Below the pieces are notes generated by a model. The model worked only from the letters and a program-made list of their open reading frames with translations, had not been told where the DNA came from and did no database searches. Of a stretch of 56,855 bases of DNA, positions 35,201-42,922 are shown piece after piece. The position numbers and the translations under genes are program-made. Position 1 is the stretch's first letter, and each line of letters opens with the position of its first letter. The DNA comes from Deltaproteobacteria bacterium (GTDB lineage Bacteria > Myxococcota_A > Polyangia > HGW-17 > JAJRWW01). Where the stretch lies: assembly GCA_029938605.1 (NCBI GenBank), contig JAOZUO010000037.1:1-56855 (forward strand). The letters are read 5' to 3'.

Positions 35201-35966
35201 ACTCCACCTGCTCCTTGGCCGCCACCGCCTCTGCCCGGGCCCGGTCCGCGCGCGCCCGCTCCCGCTCCACGGCGAGCCGCGAAGCGAACTCGCGCCGGCT
35301 GGACGAGTACTTGAAGAGTCCGTTGATCAGTCCGACCATCGATACAACGACTAAGAAAAACGTGGCCGCAACAATCGAAACAAAGCCTAGTCGGCTTAGC
35401 TCCAACACCATGCTGAATACGTTGGCGAAGAAGGCGACGAGAATCACCGCAATGGCCCAGCGCTGCGGCCAAGTGGGGAACACTCCAGCGGCCAGGGCAG
35501 GCAGCGACGCACCCAGCACATAAGGATACAAGGCCGACCTGGGAATCATGAACAGCATCGGGGCGATGCATGCAACGAAGAGCATGGTGATCAAGGCCCA
35601 AATTCGAAAGATATGGCGTTCGATGTTTCGAACCTTGTGAATCGCCACCAGGAGGCCTGTGAGCAGAAGGGCGGCTACGAGACGCATGATCAGGAACGTG
35701 TTGGCCAAGGCGGGCGCTAGCACCAAGTCGAAGCCATACCATGCCAATAAAATGGGAATGAAGAAACTGAGGGCCAAGATAGCCAGGCGTCGGTTCGCGA
35801 AACGAAGCTCTGTGTGAAAACGCTTGAGCTCTTTGTCCGAGAGCGTGGGGTTCGTTACCTTGTGGACGCGGGCGTCGTCGGGCGCTTCCCCGTCGGGGGC
35901 GTCGGGGGCGTCGGTCTGTTCTACAGGCGGCGGCAAGATACACCCCTCATGGCCTGACTTTATCAC
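32232..35966 (-). CDS. Four-module sensor: His kinase-REC-cyclase-like-Ser/Thr kinase
   Basis: A 1244-residue membrane signalling protein. Order: six hydrophobic helices (~58-220), a coiled coil (~225-265), HisKA (NVSHELRTPL, phospho-His ~275), HATPase_c (ICNLLSNACKF ~390, KDTGIGI, GSGIGLALAKE ~452), a Ser/Ala-rich linker with three 8-residue repeats, a receiver (VVEDNADMR, SDIMMPGMDG ~625, SKPF ~675), and a class III cyclase-like domain (~745-940; VFRLELRGFD with Glu for the first metal Asp, RFVRDRVYGFFGAP with the second Asp kept). A complete PknB-type kinase ends the chain (LLGEGGMGRVF ~990, VIHRDLKPANIFL, VDFGIARV, GSPQYMAPEQ). The start is a GTG without a good ribosome site; a TTG ten codons in has GAGGGG upstream. 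It joins two-component, nucleotide and Ser/Thr signalling in one chain; cyclase activity is doubtful. Confidence 0.88.
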   Translation of the reverse strand: MIKSGHEGCILPPPVEQTDAPDAPDGEAPDDARVHKVTNPTLSDKELKRFHTELRFANRRLAILALSFFIPILLAWYGFDLVLAPALANTFLIMRLVAALLLTGLLVAIHKVRNIERHIFRIWALITMLFVACIAPMLFMIPRSALYPYVLGASLPALAAGVFPTWPQRWAIAVILVAFFANVFSMVLELSRLGFVSIVAATFFLVVVSMVGLINGLFKYSSSRREFASRLAVERERARADRARAEAVAAKEQVESMLGQLQELDRQKTLFFQNVSHELRTPLTVILAPLEALRTQADAATGDTLTMIERNAHRLLRLVNQLLDFARLEAGRKPTEPEPHTLRELLEPIVEGFDPFARSKGLTLSLRAVEEVPPAMVDPDGFDKVICNLLSNACKFTDPGGSIVVRLDVDDPWIRVAVKDTGIGITEGDLTRVFERFRQLDDQATRRYEGSGIGLALAKELVEEVGGHMDVESEKGIGSTFYVRLPRVAEASVHSAPESMRQEVSGAHARIAVKALEAEIGTSPAEPRLEAPSDLDDDAVPSADAPPEASPAASAEASPTASAEASPTASAEAPVLLVVEDNADMRTLVADICAAEFRVEEAGDGSSGLALAREVVPTVIISDIMMPGMDGYEMLGHLRADPATASIPVILLTAKAGADSRLRALEGGADDYLSKPFEPRELLARVHNLVRMRSLELALREANERLEGRVVEQSVALERARELGRYLPPHLARAIADKGQLPGLERCRLTVFRLELRGFDAVVRSLEPEDVAAMLSAHLSIVVDAAFDQGATVERFVRDRVYGFFGAPEATEPEEGARRALTMAQALLDQLVDLTERMTMAETSAPLPVIAIASGLATVGSFGSSQRAEYAALGAVCDQADALLAAAKAGSIVYSEATHRLLGHEALGESLGPIARIGGVGLMAWGVAGSSVAMNPETNPKVNPVLNASLLPTMSMELSSEGVAPAATPTGEAREVALGMRLDDRYRIISLLGEGGMGRVFRARDEKLDVDVALKVWTTVDNSPERTARLRREVRLARLVTHRNVARIFDLGEWNECEFLSMEYLEGETLKDLLAREGPLALEQVHELMVQLCAGLGAAHAVGVIHRDLKPANIFLETGGRLVIVDFGIARVQDGEGTELTEAGCLIGSPQYMAPEQFRGEAVDARTDIYSLGGVVFEMLTNRKVFSASNIVALAYSHTFEDTPDLTDWRTDVPARLQAIVRRCLAKDPGDRFLNTNEILSLLE
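34249..34320. repeat. 24-bp tandem repeat in the hybrid kinase linker
   Basis: Three copies of a 24-base unit (starting GCTTCCGCCGACGCCGTCGG on the plus strand) code for repeated SPTASAEA on the minus strand, between the ATPase and receiver domains. The first copies differ by single bases. It serves as an interdomain hinge. Confidence 0.85.
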
Positions 35967-36082
35967 CTGGCACGGGCTCTGTGCTGGAAAAGAGATCGCA
36001 AGAATCGTGGAGTGGTCGGTGACGTTGAGAGAGCACTAAAGTCCCCTCTTGTTGCTCTTGCTGTGGCAGGATTGACTGCACT

Positions 36083-36937
36083 ATGAGAATTCACTTGCGA
36101 TGTGTACCGTGTTTGTTCGAGCAGGCGCTGTCGGCGGCCCGTATCCTGGGGCTATCGTACGAGGACACCCGGCGATTGGTCCGTAGGGTGAACGTCGCGG
36201 TGGAGCAGATGAACTGGGACCACCCGGCGCCGCTCATGGGGCGGACCACGCACCAGGCCATCCGCTCCATCACCGGTTTGGACGATCCCTATGCCGAGCT
36301 GAAGCGGGGACACACCGAGGCCGCTCTGGCTCTGTTGCCGGCGGCGCAGGAGGCGGTGGATGGGGCGGCCGATCCCTTCGCTGCCGCGGTGCAGCTTGCC
36401 ATCGGGGGCAATCTCATCGATCTCGGATCGCCTCTGGGCCGGGACGTGGACGTGACCGACTGTTTGCGGCAGGCCCTGGCGCGGCCGGTGGACGCCGGGG
36501 GTGTGCGGGACCTGAAGCAGCGGGTGGACCAGGCTCGGGACGTACTGTATCTGGCGGACAACGCTGGGGAGATCGTCTTTGACCGTCCCCTGCTCCGGTT
36601 GATCGGCCCGGAACGAGTGACCGTGGCCGTGCGTGGGGGGCCGGTGATCAACGACGCCACCCTGGACGACGCGGCCCAGGCGGGGCTCACGGACCGCTAT
36701 CGGGTCGTTACCACGGGCTCGGATGTGCCGGGGATCTGGCCTGACGACTGTGATCCCGCCTTCCGGGAGCTGTTCGCCGAAGCCGACCTGGTGATCGCCA
36801 AGGGCCAGGGCAACTTCGAGACCTTGAGCGAGCTGGACCGGGAGGTCTTCTTCCTATTCCTGGTCAAATGCGCCGCGGTGGCCGACGAGGTCGGAGAGCC
36901 CATGGGCACGGCCATGGCGCGTCCCCACCGGCGATGA
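36083..36937 (+). CDS. DUF89/ARMT1-like metal-dependent phosphatase
   Basis: A 284-residue member of the DUF89 damage-control phosphatase family (AF1104-like). Visible signatures are the N-terminal Cys pair CVPCLFEQAL, TGLDDPYAELK, AIGGNLIDLG, VLYLADNAGEIVFDRPLL (metal-binding Asp/Asn), VRGGPVINDAT, KGQGNFETLSE and FLFLVKC. Family members hydrolyse phosphorylated metabolite by-products using Mn/Co-type metals. It diverges from the large hybrid kinase at 35966. The C-terminus ends inside the first of four 19-bp repeats, so the stop TGA is part of the repeat unit. Confidence 0.87.
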   Translation: MRIHLRCVPCLFEQALSAARILGLSYEDTRRLVRRVNVAVEQMNWDHPAPLMGRTTHQAIRSITGLDDPYAELKRGHTEAALALLPAAQEAVDGAADPFAAAVQLAIGGNLIDLGSPLGRDVDVTDCLRQALARPVDAGGVRDLKQRVDQARDVLYLADNAGEIVFDRPLLRLIGPERVTVAVRGGPVINDATLDDAAQAGLTDRYRVVTTGSDVPGIWPDDCDPAFRELFAEADLVIAKGQGNFETLSELDREVFFLFLVKCAAVADEVGEPMGTAMARPHRR

Positions 36938-37008
36938 CGATAGCCACCGGCGATGACGATAGCCACCGGCGATGACGATAGTCGCCGGCGATGACGATAG
37001 TCGCCGGC
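36933..37008. repeat. Four 19-bp tandem repeats between convergent genes
   Basis: Four head-to-tail copies of GATGACGATAGCCACCGGC; the last two read GATAGTCGCCGGC. The first copy contains the stop codon of the DUF89 gene, and the array ends two bases before the stop of the convergent DUF3783 gene at 37010. It fills the whole intergenic space. It may act as a terminator or insulator, or be a simple slippage array. Confidence 0.85.
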
Positions 37009-37009
37009 G

Positions 37010-37435
37010 CTACTTTTGCTCCATGGCCCGGCGTTCCTCAGAGAGCTCGTCCAGCAGCGCCTGGAGGGTCCAACCCTCGGAGGTGGGAGTGAGGGCTGCC
37101 CACAGGGGGCGCTCGAGTCCGGCCTCGCGGTGGGCGGCCATGAGGATGTGCAGCTCGTTTTCCGTGATGCCGGCCATGATCACCGCTCGAGGTCCGGTGG
37201 TGTCTTCACCCGCGCCGGTGCCCCCCGGCAGGGCCATGAGCTCCCCCAGGGTCTGACTCGCTTGGGCTGCCCCCGCCCAGACAGGCTCCAGGTCTCCCAG
37301 GTTTGCGCCGGCCAGGGCTGCCATGAGCGTGGGCTGATCCCCAGCGGGGAAGCCGCAGACCAGGAGCTTGCGCGGTCCGTGCATGCGGTTGTCGGTCTCT
37401 TCGATCTTCTCGAATCCTGCGTCGGGCTGGTCCAT
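37010..37435 (-). CDS. DUF3783 protein, last gene of the Hdr-MetFV operon
   Basis: A 141-residue soluble protein. The C-terminal half (RAVIMAGITENELHILMAAH, WAALTPTSEGWTLQALLDEL) fits DUF3783, a small domain often found as a stand-alone protein in anaerobes. The N-terminal half (RKLLVCGFPAGDQPTLMAAL, then LGELM) looks like a second, diverged copy, so this may be a tandem of two. It sits 67 bp behind the REC-PAS kinase, in the same direction, at the end of the 14-gene cluster. No function is known for the family. Confidence 0.72.
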   Translation of the reverse strand: MDQPDAGFEKIEETDNRMHGPRKLLVCGFPAGDQPTLMAALAGANLGDLEPVWAGAAQASQTLGELMALPGGTGAGEDTTGPRAVIMAGITENELHILMAAHREAGLERPLWAALTPTSEGWTLQALLDELSEERRAMEQK

Positions 37436-37502
37436 GGCTCGCCTCGAAGGGTTGCAGAGCTTGCTGCTGAGCTTGTTGCTGAGCTTGTTGTTGAGCGGAT
37501 TG

Positions 37503-38999
37503 TTAGCTCGACTGGAGGGGAATGTACACGGTGAAGGTGGAGCCTTCTCCCAGGGTCGAGTCCAGCTCGATGCGTCCCTGGTGGGCCTCCAGGATCTGCT
37601 GCACGATGGGCAGGCCGAGGCCGGTGCCGGTGATGAAGCGGGTCGAGGCGTTCTTCACCCGGAAGAAACGGCGAAACACTTGTGGCTGATCCTCAGGGGC
37701 GATCCCGAAGCCCGTGTCCTGGACCCGCAGGCAGAGCTCGTCTCCCTCGACTCCGGCCGAGACGGTGACCCGGCCGCCATCGGGTGTGTACTTCAGGGCG
37801 TTGTTGATCAGGTTGGAGATTACCTCGTCCAGGGATTGTTGGTGAAACACCACGGGAGGGAGGTCGGCCGGTAGGTCGGCGGTGAGCGTGATCTGCTTGG
37901 CGTCGGCGGTGGCCCCGTGTAGCTCGATTTGGCCGCGAATCAGTCCCACCACATCGAGCCGCTCCCGCTCCTGGGCGATGAGACCGGACTCGATCTTGGT
38001 CAGGTCGAGCAGCTCCGACGAGAGATCCACCAGGGATCGGATCCGGATCGTTGCCCGCTCCAGGACATGGCGCTGCTTCTCATTGAGATCCCCGGCGACT
38101 CCGTCTAGCAGCACGTTGAGCTGCATCAGCACCGAGCTCATGGGCGACCGGATCTCGTGGGCTACCATGGAGACGAAGTCGGACTTGTGCTGGTCCATAC
38201 GCTTGCGGGCGGTAATGTCGTGCAGCACGGTGATCGTGCCCAGGTTCAGCCCCTGGCGATCGCGGAAGGGGAAGCTTCGGGCGGCCAGGAACTTGCCGTC
38301 CTCGGAGTCCAGGTCACCCAGGCTGAGCTCTTCGGTGAGCTCGATGAACTCGGAGCTGTCCATGTTCAGAGCTCGGTGGATCAGGTCGAGCAGGGGCGTC
38401 TGCACCACGATGTCGCCCACATCGCAGCCCGGACTGTGGAGTCCCTGCGAGCCGATGAGGCGTCGGAAGGCCGGGTTGCACAGGACCACCCGCTTGTGGT
38501 TGTCGGTGGCCATGACGCCGTCGGCGAGCCGGTTGATGAGTCCCCGCATGCGGGACTTCTCGGTGGCGATGTCGGTGAGGGCCCGGGTGTAGTGGATCGC
38601 CTTGGACACCACCGCGCGGAGCTGGTCTGGCGTGAAGGGCTTGGGGACGAAGTCAAAGGCCCCCTGCTTCATGGCCGCGACGGAGTGCTCCAGCGTTGCG
38701 TAGCCGGTGATGACAATCACCACGGTGTCCGGATGATTCTCTTTGACGTGAGCCAGTACGTCGAAGCCAGACAACGAAGGCATCATCAGATCCAGCAGCA
38801 CGATGTCGAAGTGCTCTGCCGCGATCATTTCCAACCCGACCTTACCGTCGTCGGCCAGAGCGATGTAGTAGCCCTCTTTTTTTAGGACCACCTGGCACCC
38901 GAGGCGGATGCGTTTCTCGTCGTCCACCACCAGAATGCGGGGGACATAGGCGCGCTCGTTGTCGGTTGCTTTGGGGGGGGTGGGGCTGTCTTTTTGCAT
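37503..38999 (-). CDS. REC-PAS-histidine kinase
   Basis: A 498-residue soluble hybrid regulator. It opens with a receiver domain (ILVVDDEKRIRLGC, VLLDLMMPSLSG with phospho-Asp ~70, KPFTPDQL), followed by a PAS region (NRLADGVMATDNHKRVVLCN), a HisKA (MVAHEIRSPMSSVLMQ, His ~281) and an HATPase (VISNLINNALKY, VQDTGFGIAPEDQ, GTGLGLPIVQQIL). A kinase controlled by its own N-terminal receiver suggests it takes phosphate from another kinase, most simply the PAS kinase encoded 9 bases upstream. It lies in the Hdr-MetFV operon. Confidence 0.9.
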   Translation of the reverse strand: MQKDSPTPPKATDNERAYVPRILVVDDEKRIRLGCQVVLKKEGYYIALADDGKVGLEMIAAEHFDIVLLDLMMPSLSGFDVLAHVKENHPDTVVIVITGYATLEHSVAAMKQGAFDFVPKPFTPDQLRAVVSKAIHYTRALTDIATEKSRMRGLINRLADGVMATDNHKRVVLCNPAFRRLIGSQGLHSPGCDVGDIVVQTPLLDLIHRALNMDSSEFIELTEELSLGDLDSEDGKFLAARSFPFRDRQGLNLGTITVLHDITARKRMDQHKSDFVSMVAHEIRSPMSSVLMQLNVLLDGVAGDLNEKQRHVLERATIRIRSLVDLSSELLDLTKIESGLIAQERERLDVVGLIRGQIELHGATADAKQITLTADLPADLPPVVFHQQSLDEVISNLINNALKYTPDGGRVTVSAGVEGDELCLRVQDTGFGIAPEDQPQVFRRFFRVKNASTRFITGTGLGLPIVQQILEAHQGRIELDSTLGEGSTFTVYIPLQSS

Positions 39000-39008
39000 C
39001 GTAGTACA

Positions 39009-40535
39009 CTACCCGATGGACTGTGGGGTCAACTCCGCGGACTCGGGACTGGTGGGCAAGGACACCCTGAAGGTGGTCCCCGAGGGACTCGACTGGAGCA
39101 GTACCAGCTCCCCGCCGTTCTCTTGGACGATGCCGTAGGAGGTGGAGAGGCCCAACCCGGTGCCCTTGCCCGGCTCCTTGGTGGTGAAGAAGGGGTCGAA
39201 GATGTGGGGTCGGTCATTCACCGAGATCCCGCAGCCCGTATCCGCCACCTCCAGATGACTGAGCTTACGGGCGGAGCCTCGGTAGGTCCGCAGGGTCAGC
39301 GTGCCGTCGTGCTCCATGGCGTCCAGGGCGTTGATGACCAGGTTGATGACCACCTGGCTGAGCTGTTTTCGGTCGCCGTTTACCACCGGCGCCTCGTCGG
39401 TGAGATCCTTGACCACCTCCACGTGCATGAAGCGCTTCTGGTCCCGGATGAGGCCGAGGCTGTGATCCACCAGATCGTTGAGGAGGAAGTCCTCCCGGCT
39501 CGCGGTGGCCTGACGGCTGTATGCCAGCAGACCCCTTACGATCTCCTGGCAGCGGGTGGCATCCTCGAGGACGCAGGTCAGGTTCTCGCGTAGTGGGCTG
39601 TCGGCGTCGAGCTCTTCCTCCATGAGGGAGCCATACAGGAGAATGCCCGTGAGGGGGTTGTTGATCTCGTGGGCCACGCCGGCAGAGAGCCTGCCCAAAG
39701 AGGCGAGCTTCTCGGATTGCATCACCTGCCGCTCGGCCTCCCGCAGTCGCTTCTCGCCCACGAGCTTCTCGCGCAGGTCGTTGTAGATGCCCATGGTGGC
39801 GACCTCGAGGTCGCCCTCGTAGATGATGGCGCCGGTCATTTCCACGGGGATCAGGTTCCCGGAGGAGTCGACGATGTTGGTGCGAAAGGGCGGCAGTTTC
39901 CCGCGGCCACCCTGGTCCTCATCTCGCAGGGTGTTCATGATCTGCTTCGCCACCCCCGGTGGGTACACATCGCGAATGTTCAAGGCAGGGCCGCCGCGGA
40001 AGTTGTGACCAAAGAGCTTCTCCGCCGCTTCGTTCATGAGCTGCAGGTTGCCGTCCCGGTTCGCCGCGACGATGGCGCTGGCCGAGCTCTGGATCACCCG
40101 GTTCATGAGGCGCTGCATGCCCGTGAACATGCGCTCGAGCCTTTCGACGCGGGTGACGTCCCGGATGGATTCGATTACGTAGCGAATGGATCCGTCGTCA
40201 TCCAGGATGGGGGAGAAGACCCGCTCCTCCCAGCGCTCCCGACCGCCGTCCTCGGCGAGGCAGCGCAGCATCGAGTGGCCCGTGCGGGTCTCGAGGGTCT
40301 GGGACAGGGGGCACTCCCGGGCCTTGCAGGGGGGACTCGGATCGTCCCAGTAGTCTGCGAATACTTCGCGACAGGAGTGCCCTACTACGTCCTCTGACCG
40401 GGCCCGGGTCCGCTCCAGGAACTTGTCATTGGCGGCGATCACCACCCGGTCGGGGCTCAGGATCAGCGTTGGGTAGGACAGGGAGTCAAAGACCCGCAGC
40501 CGCCAGTCCATTTCTTGCTCGAGGCGGCTGTTCAT
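39009..40535 (-). CDS. PAS-PAS histidine kinase, Hdr operon
   Basis: A 508-residue soluble kinase with two PAS domains (~15-125 and ~145-260), HisKA ([14 protein letters not shown], His ~289) and HATPase ([36 protein letters not shown]). The first PAS holds a Cys group CREVF...[10 protein letters not shown], close in form to the Cys group in the PAS of the NtrC-type activator at 50491. Both may bind a metal or Fe-S cluster, or sense redox. The start overlaps the stop of the ACT-like gene upstream (ATGA), showing tight coupling. Confidence 0.9.
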   Translation of the reverse strand: MNSRLEQEMDWRLRVFDSLSYPTLILSPDRVVIAANDKFLERTRARSEDVVGHSCREVFADYWDDPSPPCKARECPLSQTLETRTGHSMLRCLAEDGGRERWEERVFSPILDDDGSIRYVIESIRDVTRVERLERMFTGMQRLMNRVIQSSASAIVAANRDGNLQLMNEAAEKLFGHNFRGGPALNIRDVYPPGVAKQIMNTLRDEDQGGRGKLPPFRTNIVDSSGNLIPVEMTGAIIYEGDLEVATMGIYNDLREKLVGEKRLREAERQVMQSEKLASLGRLSAGVAHEINNPLTGILLYGSLMEEELDADSPLRENLTCVLEDATRCQEIVRGLLAYSRQATASREDFLLNDLVDHSLGLIRDQKRFMHVEVVKDLTDEAPVVNGDRKQLSQVVINLVINALDAMEHDGTLTLRTYRGSARKLSHLEVADTGCGISVNDRPHIFDPFFTTKEPGKGTGLGLSTSYGIVQENGGELVLLQSSPSGTTFRVSLPTSPESAELTPQSIG

Positions 40536-41044
40536 GTGGACGACTCCCCAGCCGGCTTCGGGCGCTCGGGTGTGGTGAAGGCCCGCTGCAAGCTCTTCAC
40601 TGTGCGTTGACCTTCGCGGTGGCCCACCGTCAGAAAGATGGAGGCGCTGGTGCAGCCGGTGAGCAGTACTTCGACCTTGTCTTGCGCGAGCACGGACAGG
40701 GCCGCCGAAGCGATGCCGTAGCGGTCTCCGAAGTGGGGGCCGTGGAAGCAGACCACCTCCACCGGGTAGGTGACCGTCGGCCCGTTGTCGTCGGGGGCGC
40801 GGTCTCGCAGATCCTGGGCGACGACTCCGTCTACGACTACCCAGACCGCGAGGGAGGAGTCCGAGCTCCGCTGGGCCGTCGCCATGATCAGACTGCCTCC
40901 CACGACGTCGTGACCCTGCGGCAAAAGATCCAGATCGCCACCTCCGTCGGGATGCAGCGCCAGTTGCACCATGGTGAGCCCTTTGCGCACCTCGAATCCA
41001 TAGGTGCGGATGATGGGCTCCCAGTAGACGGCGACGGTCTCCAT
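40532..41044 (-). CDS. Small ACT-like regulatory protein A
   Basis: A 170-residue soluble protein. The C-terminal segment GDRYGIASAALSVLAQDKVEVLLTGCTSASIFLTVGHREGQ has the beta-alpha-beta-beta-alpha-beta pattern of an aspartokinase-type ACT domain, and the N-terminal half (TYGFEVRKGLTMVQLAL) fits a partner domain. ATG 41044 has AAGGAGC 7 bases upstream; the longer frame to 41089 would overlap the next ACT-like gene. The C-terminus overlaps the PAS kinase start by four bases. A role as a small-molecule (amino acid or cofactor) sensor for the kinases is inferred from context only. Confidence 0.6.
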   Translation of the reverse strand: METVAVYWEPIIRTYGFEVRKGLTMVQLALHPDGGGDLDLLPQGHDVVGGSLIMATAQRSSDSSLAVWVVVDGVVAQDLRDRAPDDNGPTVTYPVEVVCFHGPHFGDRYGIASAALSVLAQDKVEVLLTGCTSASIFLTVGHREGQRTVKSLQRAFTTPERPKPAGESST

Positions 41045-41061
41045 GCGCGGGCTCCTTTCTT

Positions 41062-41562
41062 CTACTCCTGCTTCACGAGCAGCTCCCAACGGAGCGGAGC
41101 GTGGTTTGGGGGCAACACCAGGAGATCGTCCAAGGCGGTCAGTATCTTTGCGAGGTGGCTCGCCTCCACTGTGATCGTCAGCGCTGATAGCGAGGTGGCC
41201 AGCCCGAGCAGCTGGAGCTTCTTGTGGGCGAGGGTCCGCAGGAGCGCTCCCAGGAGCCCGGCGTTGGCCCCGTGGGGATAGATGCTCACAGCCACTACCG
41301 GAGCAATTACCGACAACCGGGAGTCGAGATCACCGAGCCTCCGAGCCACGGACAGGGCCCGTGTTCGGTCCGTCTCCGCCACGCAGAGGGAGGCCTCCGC
41401 AGCCGCCCCAGGGCCCGAACGAGTAAGGAAGGTTATGTTGATTCGTTCGTTAGCGAGCCCAGCGATCAGGCTCGTGATCCCTGGTTCGGGGGGGCTCCCC
41501 CGGGCTAGGTCGAGTTGTGCGAGTGGCGGGCTGACCTTGATCCCGCCGGCTCGGATGGTCAC
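41062..41562 (-). CDS. Small ACT-like regulatory protein B
   Basis: A 166-residue soluble protein that looks like a tandem of two ACT-type domains: PGITSLIAGLANERINITFLTR...ASLCVAETDRTRALSVARRL, then AGLLGALLRTLAHKKLQLLGLATSLSALTITVEASHLAKIL. The layout mirrors the regulatory tail of aspartokinase without the kinase. The start is a GTG with AGGAG close upstream that overlaps the stop of the receiver gene, and the gap to ACT-like protein A is 17 bp. The two probably work together, perhaps as a heteromer. Ligand unknown. Confidence 0.62.
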   Translation of the reverse strand: MTIRAGGIKVSPPLAQLDLARGSPPEPGITSLIAGLANERINITFLTRSGPGAAAEASLCVAETDRTRALSVARRLGDLDSRLSVIAPVVAVSIYPHGANAGLLGALLRTLAHKKLQLLGLATSLSALTITVEASHLAKILTALDDLLVLPPNHAPLRWELLVKQE

Positions 41563-41569
41563 GCGGCTC

Positions 41570-41953
41570 CTACAGGTTGTCCCGCACCAGCTCCATAAGC
41601 TCGTTGAGCTCGATGGGCTTGGGGATATAGTCGTCCGCCAGGGTGTTTTTGCCGCCCTGGTGGGTGTAGTTGCTGGAGGTGACCGCGTCGGCCACGGCGG
41701 TGAGCAACAGCACGGGGATATCCTTGTACTCGTCGGAGGTCTTGAGCTCGTCGCACAGCTCGTAGCCGTTTTTGCGAGGCATCATCACGTCCAGGATAAT
41801 CAGGGCGGGCCGTTGGGCCTTGATCCGGTCCAAGGCCTCTACTCCGTCGTAGGCCTTATCCACGGCGAAGCCCTCGCTCTCGAGCTTCATGGCGACGGAT
41901 TCCACGAGATCAGGATCGTCGTCCACTACCAAGATGAGCTGTTTGTCGTTCAT
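41570..41953 (-). CDS. Stand-alone response regulator receiver (CheY-like)
   Basis: A 127-residue single receiver domain: LVVDDDPDLVES, phospho-Asp in IILDVMMPRKNG, LLLTAVADA and DDYIPKPIEL. Between the conserved Thr and Lys it has about six extra residues (SSNYTHQGGKNTL) compared with CheY. No output domain, so it should act by protein contact or phosphotransfer. It is placed between metF and the ACT-like pair in the operon. Confidence 0.9.
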   Translation of the reverse strand: MNDKQLILVVDDDPDLVESVAMKLESEGFAVDKAYDGVEALDRIKAQRPALIILDVMMPRKNGYELCDELKTSDEYKDIPVLLLTAVADAVTSSNYTHQGGKNTLADDYIPKPIELNELMELVRDNL

Positions 41954-41998
41954 GGATTTGCTCCTCTATCAAACAGGGTTGTTGTTCACTGTTGCAGT

Positions 41999-42922
41999 CT
42001 ACACGCTGGGTCGCGGCAGAAGCCCCGCCCGCTCCACAATCTCGGGAACCTTACGTTCCCACTCAATGGCCATGATGTGGAATCCCGCCACGCCCTCGAC
42101 CTCCTTGAGCTCCTGGATCATCTCCACGGCCATGGTGATCCCCTCGGCCGCTGCCTTCTTCTTTTCCACCCCCGCCATGCGCTTGATGATGTCGGCCGGC
42201 ACGTCCATGCCCGGGACCTTGTTTTTCATGTAGCGCGCCATGCCCACTGACTTCATGGGCGTGATCCCCGCCAGGACGTAGATCTCCTTGTGGAGTCCGC
42301 GGGCGCACACGCCCTTCATCCACTCTTTGAACTTGGGGATGTTGTAGATGCACTGGGTCTGGACGAAGTCAGCGCCGGCTGCGGACTTCTTGGCCAGGCG
42401 GGCCACCCGCAGCTCGAAGGGGTCGGCGAAGGGGTTGGCCGCCGCGCCGATGAACATCTTCGGCGGGTCCGTGATCTCGTCGCCCCCCTGGAACTTGCCC
42501 TCGTCCCGCATGTCCTTGACCATGCGCAGAAACTGCACCGAGTCCAGGTCGTGCACGTTCGCCGCCATGGGGTGATCACCGAACTTGGGGTGGTCCCCCG
42601 ACAGACAGAGCATGTTGTCGATACCGTGGGAGTACGCCCCCAGGATGTCGGCCTGCATGGCGAGGCGGTTCCTGTCCCGGGTCACCATCTGGAGCATTGG
42701 GTGCAAGCCCAGCTGCTTGAGGTGCGCGCAGGCCGCCATGGAGGACATGCGGACCATGGCCGTTTGATTGTCGGTGACGTTCACGACATCGACCACGCCG
42801 CGAAGCAGCTCGCCCTTCTTCTTGACGGCCTCCGGATCGGTCCCCCGGGGAGGTCCGACTTCCGAGGTCACCGCGAGTTGGCCAGACGTCAGGATCTTTT
42901 CGAGTACGCTGTCGGTTTTCAT
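41999..42922 (-). CDS. metF: Methylenetetrahydrofolate reductase catalytic subunit MetF
   Basis: A 307-residue TIM-barrel flavoprotein that reduces methylene-THF to methyl-THF. Motifs: AVTSEVGPPRGTD, VVNVTDNQTAMVRMS, GLHPMLQMVTRDRNRLAMQ, ILGAYSHGIDNMLCLSGDHP, GADFVQTQCIYNI and YVLAGITPMKSVGMARYM. The start overlaps the stop of metV (ATGA). Pairing with metV and with hdrABC/mvhD matches the MetFV-Hdr type of acetogens and related anaerobes, in which the electron donor comes through the Hdr/MvhD proteins rather than directly from NADH. Confidence 0.93.
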   Translation of the reverse strand: MKTDSVLEKILTSGQLAVTSEVGPPRGTDPEAVKKKGELLRGVVDVVNVTDNQTAMVRMSSMAACAHLKQLGLHPMLQMVTRDRNRLAMQADILGAYSHGIDNMLCLSGDHPKFGDHPMAANVHDLDSVQFLRMVKDMRDEGKFQGGDEITDPPKMFIGAAANPFADPFELRVARLAKKSAAGADFVQTQCIYNIPKFKEWMKGVCARGLHKEIYVLAGITPMKSVGMARYMKNKVPGMDVPADIIKRMAGVEKKKAAAEGITMAVEMIQELKEVEGVAGFHIMAIEWERKVPEIVERAGLLPRPSV

